Assembly: GCA_002315625.1 (NCBI GenBank)
Contig: DCHH01000024.1
Span: 1 to 9,479 of the forward strand
Origin: Bacteroidales bacterium UBA1757
GTDB taxonomy: Bacteria > Bacteroidota > Bacteroidia > Bacteroidales > UBA1402
DNA: 9,479 nt
Direction: 5' to 3'
Shown here: positions 1-6,115 of the stretch, one piece after another
How the letters are laid out: every line of letters starts with the position of its first letter
Numbering within the stretch: position 1 is the stretch's first letter
Notes under the pieces: model-generated
Seen by the model: only the letters and a program-made list of their open reading frames with translations
Database searches by the model: none
Told to the model about the DNA's origin: nothing
Position numbers and translations under genes: made by a program

Positions 1-6
1 TCACTC

Positions 7-51
7 AAAAAAAATTCGTATTTTACGCGAATGATACGCGTAAAATACGAA
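7..51 (-). terminator. Rho-independent terminator (perfect 15-bp hairpin plus U8) after the YdeI-family gene
   Basis: Arms TTCGTATTTTACGCG (15-29) and CGCGTAAAATACGAA (37-51) are perfectly complementary around a 7-nt loop (30-36, AATGATA on the plus strand). Eight A residues at 7-14 give a U8 run directly after the hairpin in the leftward transcript, the textbook layout of an intrinsic terminator for the gene ending at 78. Each arm is itself a small palindrome (CGTA-TTT-TACG at 17-27; CGTA-AAA-TACG at 39-49), which is not needed for termination. The same element recurs at 6075-6110. Confidence 0.85.
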
Positions 52-60
52 CTGCAGGTC

Positions 61-80
61 TAAAACTTTTAGCAGTTTTA
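61..80 (-). repeat. Small hairpin overlapping the stop codon of the YdeI-family gene
   Basis: TAAAACT (61-67) and AGTTTTA (74-80) form a perfect 7-bp inverted repeat with a 6-nt loop, and the right arm includes the stop codon (78-80). It is AT-rich with no U-run of its own, so it is unlikely to terminate alone. It sits in tandem with the strong terminator at 7-51 and might help define the 3' end of the mRNA. It could also be chance in AT-rich DNA. Confidence 0.35.
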
Positions 81-638
81 CAGGTAATATTTGTCGATAC
101 CGCCATAGCCTACAATCAGTTTGTGGGCTTTGGTCTTTTCAAGGAAGTTGGACATCCGTCTGGCAAATTCTTCGGGGCGTTTGCGTGCATCGTCGATATA
201 GGCTATACGGATTCGTTTGTACCCTTCTGAACATTGCAGAAAGAATTCCCAGGCATCCGGCTCCGCCTGAATTGCAGCCATAATATCGTCAGGAAAAATG
301 TACGGAGTGTGTATCAGACTGCCAACTTTTTCTTTCACTGTGGGGTGAATCAGATTGTGGGCATCGAGCCATATCAGACGTTCGATATTCGGTCGCGAGT
401 AGGGACTTCCTTTGCGCCGCGGCGTGAAGCGTCTGACTGAATGGGTGCTGTCGAGTGTCCCCGCCCGACCGTCAATCCAGCCGAAACAGAGGGCTTCTTC
501 GACAGCATCGTTGTAGGAGATGCTCTCCTCGCCCGCCGCATTCGAAGGAAAGACGAACCAGACTTCTTTCTCCGTCTCGAAATGCTCAGCAAGCCATTTC
601 CGCCATTCGTCCCTTCTGTTGGTGCGAAAAGTATTCAT
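78..638 (-). CDS. YdeI/OmdA-family protein (bacteriocin-protection-like, cytoplasmic)
   Basis: A 186-residue protein, about the usual size for the YdeI/OmpD-associated (OmdA) family. The N-terminal half has the family hallmarks: WRKWL near 12-16, EVWFVF at 25-30, the block DAVEEALCFGWIDG (44-57) and RRFTPRRKGSPYSRPN (69-84), where many relatives have Trp in place of Tyr80. The C-terminal part (about 118-175) fits the OmdA domain: a helix with AWEFF (129-133), then KRIRIAYIDDARKRPEEFARR (141-161). There is no signal peptide or membrane segment, so it is probably cytosolic. The biochemical role of the family is not firmly known; some members are linked to envelope stress or bacteriocin protection. 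The ATG at 636-638 is chosen because a perfect TAnnTTTG box lies just upstream. The gene is transcribed alone, divergently from the glycosidases, and ends in a strong terminator, so a functional link to them is not evident. Confidence 0.85.
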   Translation of the reverse strand: MNTFRTNRRDEWRKWLAEHFETEKEVWFVFPSNAAGEESISYNDAVEEALCFGWIDGRAGTLDSTHSVRRFTPRRKGSPYSRPNIERLIWLDAHNLIHPTVKEKVGSLIHTPYIFPDDIMAAIQAEPDAWEFFLQCSEGYKRIRIAYIDDARKRPEEFARRMSNFLEKTKAHKLIVGYGGIDKYYL

Positions 639-662
639 ACACAGGATTGTTCTTCAAGTTTG

Positions 663-693
663 CAAAAGTACTAAAAGTTCCTGTTTTCAGCCA
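663..693 (-). promoter_or_regulatory. Bacteroidota-type promoter for the YdeI-family gene
   Basis: On the minus strand TACTTTTG (plus-strand CAAAAGTA, 663-670) is a perfect match to the Bacteroidota -7 consensus TAnnTTTG. A -33 TTTG is not clear; the best candidate is TGG (691-693) at about 20 nt spacing. Transcription would start near 655-658, leaving a leader of about 20 nt before the ATG at 638. No Shine-Dalgarno is apparent, as is common in this phylum. Confidence 0.6.
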
Positions 694-738
694 TTCTGTC
701 CGTTTCCGAAAAAATATCCGACACAGGCTGGAAGCCTC

Positions 739-770
739 TTGGTAATTTCCGGCAGAAATCCGTATCTTCG
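739..770 (+). promoter_or_regulatory. Bacteroidota-type promoter for the GH2 glycosidase gene
   Basis: TATCTTCG (763-770) matches the -7 consensus TAnnTTTG with one mismatch. TTG (739-741) lies 21 nt upstream at the spacing expected for the -33 element. The predicted start near 775-778 gives an untranslated leader of about 55 nt before the ATG at 831. It is back to back with the minus-strand promoter at 663-693, so the 639-830 gap is a compact divergent control region. I see no convincing operator palindrome there. Confidence 0.6.
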
Positions 771-830
771 CAACGTCGGACTGCCACAACAGCAGCCTGT
801 TTTTGGCAAATCATTATTTACCACTGAATT

Positions 831-3800
831 ATGCGCATACCCATTGGAGCCACAGCAGCACTGTTGCTGATGCTGTCACAGGCAGCATTCTCCGAGACCA
901 ACGACTGGGAGAACCCACAGATTTTAGGAATAAACAAGGAGCCGTATCACGCCACGCTCACATTGCCGTCAAAGCGGTATGAGTGCGGAGAATGCCAGTC
1001 GCTCGACGGAATGTGGAAATTCCGCTGGTATCCGCGGCCCGAACAGAGGGAAGCAACTTTCTTTGAAGCCAACTATGACGTATCCGCCTGGGACGAGATA
1101 GCCGTTCCGGGCGAATGGCAGATGCAGGGCTACGGCATACCAATCTACACCAACTGGACCATGCCGTTCAAAAAGGACCAGCCACGCGTTATGTCCGAAC
1201 CGCCGGCCCACTACTACACCTTTATTAATAGAAATCCTGTAGGCCAATACGTTACAACATTCAATACTGACGCTCCCAACGCACCCAACACCCCCAAGAC
1301 CTATTATCTGCATTTTGCCGGTGTGGAATCAGCCATGTATGTATGGGTAAACGGGCAGAAGGTGGGATACAGCCAGAACTCCATGTCTCCGGCCGAATTC
1401 GACATTACGCAGTACGTGAAACCGGGCGAAAACCGCCTGGCCGTCGAGGTATATTCCTATTGTGACGGCAGCTACCTGGAAGACCAGGACATGTGGCGTC
1501 TGAACGGCATATTCCGCTCGGTCGATCTGTGGACAAGGCCCGAAGTCCACATTGCCGACTATACCATCACAGCCATCCCCAACGACGATTTTTCCAGCGC
1601 CACGGCCCAAATGGAATTCCTCATTGACAACCTGTCAAAGAAGGCCGGGAAGGACATCGGCCTAAAGGTGACCGTCAGAGGCAGAAACAGCCGTGGTGCC
1701 AATACGGAATACAGCGCCGAAAAGAGTGTCAGGAAGATGGAAAGCGGCCAGAGGATTTCCCTTGACCTTGACTTCCTTCTGGAAAAGCCCGCCCTCTGGT
1801 CTTCCGAAAAGCCCAATCTCTACGACGTGGACATTGTCCTTTCAAGCAAGGGAGTGGAGCTGGAACATTTCGCCAACCATCTGGGTGTAAGGAAAATAGA
1901 ACATAGTACCGAAGTTATCTACTACAACGGCAAAGCCATCAAGATAAAAGGTGTGAACCGTCATGAGTTCCATCCCAGAACCGGCCGTACAGTTGACCGG
2001 GCCACTCTTGAACTCGACCTGAAGCTGATTAAGCAGGCCAACATCAACCTTGTCCGTACCTCGCACTATCCCGACGACCCCCTTTTCTACGAACTGTGTG
2101 ACATTTACGGCCTCTACGTGATGGACGAGGCCAATCAGGAGAGCCACGACTACGGCCTGAGGAACCGCGAACTGGGCGACAATCCCGACTGGACGGCAGC
2201 CCATCTGGACCGCGCCGAATCACTTGTGGCAAGAGACAAGAACCATCCCTCAGTGCTTATCTGGTCACTCGGAAACGAAGGTGGCCGAGGCATCAACTCC
2301 ATCGCAATGGCTGAAAAAGTCCGCTCCATGGACTCCACACGGCTGGTGTTCAGCGACACCGACCGCGACATCTCAGACTTTTTTGATGACGGTTACATAG
2401 CTCCCTCCAGAGTGGAACAGGAGACAAAACAGATTTCTGACCGCCCGTTCTTCATGCGCGAATACGCTTACGCCGGCGGCAATTCTCTTGGCAACTACAA
2501 GGACTATGCCGATGTCATCAACGCCGACCCAAGCAATTTTGGTGCGGCCATCTGGGAGTGGTGCGACCACGGAATAGAAAAGAAGATTGGCAGCAATGTC
2601 CAGAAATACCCCGCCGACCCCTCATCGCTTAAAATCGGAGCGGACGAATACTTCGCCTACGGAGGTGATTTCGGCGACCAGCCCCATTCTGGCACTACCT
2701 GCCTCAACGGCATTGTCCGTGCCGACCGGAAGCCCCATCCGCAATACTACGAGGTACAGAAGGTCAACCAGTTCCTGAATTTCGAACTCGTTTCGTCGAG
2801 TAACGTGAAGGTAATTGACACCTACTGTTTTACCGATGCCGACGAGTTCGACTACTTCTATGAGTTCATCGATGACGGCAAGGTGGTGTTCGCCGCCGGC
2901 CAGCCCATCAACACCAACAACATTCTTGAAATTCCCACATTTGACGACACAAAAGGCGAAGTTTTCCTGAACGTCTATGCCCGTCTGCGCCGTCCCACCA
3001 TTTGGGCCGATGCAGGCTTCACAGTGGCAAAGGAACAGTTCCTGCTTGTCGAAAAGGCTCCGCAGAAGATTATTGCAGGCAAATCGCTCCCATTGGTCAA
3101 AGAGACAAAGGAGATATATACCATTACAGCCGGTCAGGAAATCGTGTGCATCGAAAAGGCGACGGGCAATCTTGTTTCGTGGAAGCATGAAAACGGTGAA
3201 CTGCTCAAAGCTCCGCTCCAGCCCTATTTCTGGAAACCGGCCACCGAGAACCAGAAGCACAACAACTACAACCGCCGTCTCGGCCCGTGGAAGAATGCCC
3301 ACGAGACCATGAAGACCATTTCCGCCAAACTTGGCAAGGAAGACGGACTGCTTGTCCTGACATTCGAAAAGGAGATGGAACTTGGGGCAACCTACACCCT
3401 GACCTACAAGTTCAATTCCGATGGCAAGATACTGGTGAATGCAGACTATGTTCCGACAAAGACAAATCTGCCTCTTATGCCAAAGTTCGGCATGAAGATG
3501 CTCATAAACCCCGACATGGAGCAGATTTCCTGGTACGGACGCGGAAAGTATGAAAATTATCCCGACCGCAAAAGTTCGGAGTTCATAGGATTGTACAATA
3601 TGCCGCTCAGCGAATTTGTGGTCAACTATCCCGCACCGCAGGAAAACGGCAACCGGTGTGACATCCGCCGGATAACCTTCTCAAACGGAGAGCTGAGCCT
3701 GCACGTGGATGCCCTGCAGCCAATATGTTTCCGTGCATGGCCATGGATGGAGGAAGATATCGAAAAGGCCGCCCATCCGTTCGAGCTCTCCAAGGGTGAT

Positions 3801-3935
3801 TTCATCAACGTAAACCTCGACTTGAACATCCACGGAGTAGGGTGCAACGACGGATGGGGCGCACGCGTCCTGGACAAATACACAATTGACGCTTCCAGGC
3901 CATACAGTTACGGATTTGTCCTTTCCTGCGAATAA
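831..3935 (+). CDS. Exported LacZ-type GH2 glycoside hydrolase (beta-galactosidase or alpha-L-arabinopyranosidase)
   Basis: A 1034-residue protein with the complete five-domain LacZ layout. Residues 1-21 are a signal peptide (MRIPIGATAALLLMLSQAAFS, probable cut after Ser21), so it acts outside the cytoplasm. GH2 sugar-binding domain at about 35-245, with YTNWTMPF (106-113) and LEDQDMWR (216-223; Asp220 matches LacZ Asp201). Ig-like domain at about 247-355. TIM barrel at about 357-650: NRHEFHP (376-382), TSHYPDDPL (410-418), DEANQESH (432-439; Glu437 and His439 match LacZ Mg ligands Glu416 and His418), acid/base Glu483 in WSLGNEGG, nucleophile Glu544 in MREYAYAGGN, and WEW (575-577; Trp568 equivalent). 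The C-terminal small-chain domain runs from about 775 to the end, with WYGRGKYENYPDR (901-913) and Trp1009 matching LacZ Trp999. The LacZ His540 position is Tyr547, and the Asp598-Phe601 loop reads SGTT (620-623), so substrate preference at C6 may differ from lactose-type enzymes. It is the first gene of a probable pair with GH127, 77 nt apart. Confidence 0.93.
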   Translation: MRIPIGATAALLLMLSQAAFSETNDWENPQILGINKEPYHATLTLPSKRYECGECQSLDGMWKFRWYPRPEQREATFFEANYDVSAWDEIAVPGEWQMQGYGIPIYTNWTMPFKKDQPRVMSEPPAHYYTFINRNPVGQYVTTFNTDAPNAPNTPKTYYLHFAGVESAMYVWVNGQKVGYSQNSMSPAEFDITQYVKPGENRLAVEVYSYCDGSYLEDQDMWRLNGIFRSVDLWTRPEVHIADYTITAIPNDDFSSATAQMEFLIDNLSKKAGKDIGLKVTVRGRNSRGANTEYSAEKSVRKMESGQRISLDLDFLLEKPALWSSEKPNLYDVDIVLSSKGVELEHFANHLGVRKIEHSTEVIYYNGKAIKIKGVNRHEFHPRTGRTVDRATLELDLKLIKQANINLVRTSHYPDDPLFYELCDIYGLYVMDEANQESHDYGLRNRELGDNPDWTAAHLDRAESLVARDKNHPSVLIWSLGNEGGRGINSIAMAEKVRSMDSTRLVFSDTDRDISDFFDDGYIAPSRVEQETKQISDRPFFMREYAYAGGNSLGNYKDYADVINADPSNFGAAIWEWCDHGIEKKIGSNVQKYPADPSSLKIGADEYFAYGGDFGDQPHSGTTCLNGIVRADRKPHPQYYEVQKVNQFLNFELVSSSNVKVIDTYCFTDADEFDYFYEFIDDGKVVFAAGQPINTNNILEIPTFDDTKGEVFLNVYARLRRPTIWADAGFTVAKEQFLLVEKAPQKIIAGKSLPLVKETKEIYTITAGQEIVCIEKATGNLVSWKHENGELLKAPLQPYFWKPATENQKHNNYNRRLGPWKNAHETMKTISAKLGKEDGLLVLTFEKEMELGATYTLTYKFNSDGKILVNADYVPTKTNLPLMPKFGMKMLINPDMEQISWYGRGKYENYPDRKSSEFIGLYNMPLSEFVVNYPAPQENGNRCDIRRITFSNGELSLHVDALQPICFRAWPWMEEDIEKAAHPFELSKGDFINVNLDLNIHGVGCNDGWGARVLDKYTIDASRPYSYGFVLSCE

Positions 3936-3980
3936 GGAATTCCCCGGACGTACCGGACAGCAATATTTATAAAAAATGCT

Positions 3981-3988
3981 TACCTTAG
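3981..3988 (+). promoter_or_regulatory. Possible weak internal promoter -7 box before the GH127 gene
   Basis: TACCTTAG differs from TAnnTTTG at one position and lies 24 nt before the ATG at 4013. I find no TTG/TTTG at the expected distance upstream. The 77-nt gap (3936-4012) also shows no terminator, so the GH127 gene may be read mainly from the GH2 promoter, with this box as a secondary start at most. Confidence 0.3.
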
Positions 3989-4012
3989 CAACGACATCAA
4001 CAGACCAAAAAT

Positions 4013-6049
4013 ATGAAAGCAAGTATTTGCATAGCCGCTGCACTCGCAGCATTCTGTATGCCGCTTTCGGCAGCAACAAAAGGCAGTGACAAACCAAGTT
4101 ACCCGACAAGCGGGGTGCCGTTCACCCAAGTCAAGGTCGGTGAAGACAGTTTCTGGGGCAGGCGCATACGCCAGAGCCGCGAAGTGACCATTCCGCTGGC
4201 TTTCAGCAAGTGTGAAGAGACCGACCGTTACACCAACTTTGAGCATGCCGCCGCAAAGATGGCCGAAACGGCACGCGGTGACAACAGCAGCAACTACCGC
4301 CCCACGCAGTTCCCGTTTGACGACACCGATGTATATAAGACTATTGAAGGTGCCAGCTATCTGCTCCAGACATATCCCGATGCAAAGTTACAGGCATACA
4401 TAGACAGCGTCCTTGACATTGTGGCTGCAGCCCAGGAGCCGGACGGCTACCTCTACACAGCCCGCACAATGAACCCCAGTCATCCGCATGACTGGTCAGG
4501 CAAGACTCGTTGGGCAGGCGAAGAGACCGGAAGTCATGAGCTGTACAATCTCGGGCACATGGTCGAAGGGGCAATTGCCCACTATCAGGCTACCGGCAGC
4601 CGCAAATTCCTCGACATTGCCATCCGTTACGCCGACTGCGTGTGCCGCGAAATCGGATACGGTCCGGACCAGAAAGTGCTGGTGCCCGGACATCAGATTG
4701 CCGAGATGGCACTTGCCAAGCTATATCTTGTAACCGGTGACAAAAAATACCTAGATGAGGCCAAACTCTTTCTTGACAACAAGGGCAAGACCGCACGCCG
4801 CGACAAATACGATCAGTCACATCTGCCAGTCATTGAGCAGACCGAGGCTGTCGGACATGCCGTACGTGCCGGCTACATGTATTCCGGAATGGCAGATGTG
4901 GCCGCTCTGACGGGCGACGAGTCATACATACACGCAATCGACAACATCTGGGACAACATGGTAGGCCGCCGCATGTACCTGACCGGCGGAATAGGTTCAA
5001 CGGGAAGAAATGAGGGTTTCACCGAAGACTACGACCTGCCAAACATGAACGGCTACTGCGAAACCTGCGCTGCCATTGCCAATGTCTATACCAACTACCG
5101 CCTGTTCCTGCTGCACGGCGATTCCAAGTACATTGATGTGCTTGAGCGAGCCCTCTACAATGGGGTAATTAGTGGTGTCAGCCTGGACGGTGGCGCGTTC
5201 TTCTACCCCAATCCTCTTGAAAGCCACGGACAGCACCAGCGCCAGCCCTGGTTCGGCTGTGCCTGCTGCCCCAGCAACATCTGCCGTTTCATCCCCTCTG
5301 TTCCCGGATACGCCTACGCCGTACGTGACAACAAACTGTTTGTCAACCTGTTCCTGACTGGCAGGCTGGACACTAAAGTAGATGGCAAACCATTTGCAAT
5401 GACCCAGACTACGTCATACCCCGACAACGGTGACATCTGTCTCAAAATCGAAAAATCGTCCGGAAAGGAAATGACCCTGAACATACGCATTCCCGGCTGG
5501 GTCAGAAACCAGGTGGTACCGACCGACCTCTACACCTACAGCGACCACCTGAAACCGTCATTCTCTGTCAGCGTGAACGGCGTTCAAATCACTCTTGGGG
5601 ACGATTCTGAGCAGATTCTTGAGAACGGTTATCTTCCAGTAATGCGCAAATGGAAGAAAGGCGATGTGGTTGAAATCCACTTTGACATGCCTGTCCGAAG
5701 GGTCCGCGCGCACCGCCAGGTCGCCGAAGACCGCAATCGTGTCGCCGTTGAACGCGGCCCTATTGTCTATTGTGCCGAATGGATCGACAACGCAGCCAAC
5801 GTTCTGACCGCCGTACTGCCGGAAAACGCCGTATTCGAAACCCAGTCCATGGATATGGAGGTGGAAGGCCGCCAATATCCAATGACCGCCATCACCACTA
5901 CCGCTACAGACAACTGGTCCGGCAACCCCTCCAGCAACCGCCCGTTCACCCTCAAACTGATTCCCTACTACGCATGGGCACACCGCGGCAGCGGCAACAT
6001 GCAGGTATGGCTAAACACCGACCCCCAACCACAACGCCGCAACAGGTAA
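4013..6049 (+). CDS. Exported GH127-family beta-L-arabinofuranosidase-like enzyme
   Basis: A 678-residue protein of the GH127 (formerly DUF1680) family, close to the usual length. Residues 1-21 form a signal peptide (hydrophobic CIAAALAAF; probable cut around Ala20-Ala21), and no lipobox Cys is suitably placed. An alpha/alpha barrel spans about 35-430, with FWGRRI (47-52), NFEHAA (75-80) and PFDDTDVYKTIEGASY (101-116), followed by beta-sandwich domains to the end. By comparison with the Bifidobacterium longum enzyme HypBA1, all key residues are present: acid/base Glu334 in RNEGF (HypBA1 Glu322), zinc ligands Glu350 and Cys352 in ETCA (Glu338, Cys340), nucleophile Cys418 and zinc ligand Cys419 in ACCPSN (Cys417, Cys418). 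It should release L-arabinose from beta-L-arabinofuranosides such as those on hydroxyproline-rich plant glycoproteins or pectic side chains. The family also includes a Bacteroides rhamnogalacturonan-II enzyme acting on a different sugar, so exact substrate is not settled. Follows the GH2 gene on the same strand. Confidence 0.92.
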   Translation: MKASICIAAALAAFCMPLSAATKGSDKPSYPTSGVPFTQVKVGEDSFWGRRIRQSREVTIPLAFSKCEETDRYTNFEHAAAKMAETARGDNSSNYRPTQFPFDDTDVYKTIEGASYLLQTYPDAKLQAYIDSVLDIVAAAQEPDGYLYTARTMNPSHPHDWSGKTRWAGEETGSHELYNLGHMVEGAIAHYQATGSRKFLDIAIRYADCVCREIGYGPDQKVLVPGHQIAEMALAKLYLVTGDKKYLDEAKLFLDNKGKTARRDKYDQSHLPVIEQTEAVGHAVRAGYMYSGMADVAALTGDESYIHAIDNIWDNMVGRRMYLTGGIGSTGRNEGFTEDYDLPNMNGYCETCAAIANVYTNYRLFLLHGDSKYIDVLERALYNGVISGVSLDGGAFFYPNPLESHGQHQRQPWFGCACCPSNICRFIPSVPGYAYAVRDNKLFVNLFLTGRLDTKVDGKPFAMTQTTSYPDNGDICLKIEKSSGKEMTLNIRIPGWVRNQVVPTDLYTYSDHLKPSFSVSVNGVQITLGDDSEQILENGYLPVMRKWKKGDVVEIHFDMPVRRVRAHRQVAEDRNRVAVERGPIVYCAEWIDNAANVLTAVLPENAVFETQSMDMEVEGRQYPMTAITTTATDNWSGNPSSNRPFTLKLIPYYAWAHRGSGNMQVWLNTDPQPQRRNR

Positions 6050-6074
6050 TATGATTGATCTGATAACCCCAGTT

Positions 6075-6110
6075 TTCGTATTTTACGCGTATCATTCGCG
6101 TAAAATACAA
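6075..6110. repeat. Second copy of the 37-nt palindrome, inverted, between convergent genes
   Basis: Left arm TTCGTATTTTACGCG (6075-6089), loop TATCATT (6090-6096), right arm CGCGTAAAATACAA (6097-6110). It is the reverse complement of the element at 15-51, including the asymmetric loop, except for one missing G in the right arm. That leaves a 12-bp perfect stem, a bulged C6077 and two outer T-A pairs. Neither direction has a U-run after the hairpin, so it is a weaker intrinsic terminator than copy 1. It sits in the 66-nt gap between the stops of GH127 and M16 and could act as a barrier to convergent transcription, or stabilise 3' ends. Its repetition suggests a dispersed genomic element. Confidence 0.8.
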
Positions 6111-6115
6111 TACCG

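Noticed and set aside
15..51. Palindrome as a dif-type XerCD site or a serine-recombinase inversion site
   Set aside because: The arms do not resemble known dif sites, no recombinase gene is nearby, and the U8 run with 3'-end position fits a terminator. Inversion is kept only as a hypothesis.
2622..3302. Long minus-strand open frame of 226 codons inside the GH2 gene
   Set aside because: It is fully antisense to a gene with LacZ motifs end to end. Such frames arise from the codon bias of GC-rich genes, and its product resembles no family.
3943..3959. CCGGAC-GTA-CCGGAC direct repeat and 4-bp CCGG hairpin after the GH2 stop
   Set aside because: Stem too short and no U-run, so not a terminator. 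Best seen as chance similarity.
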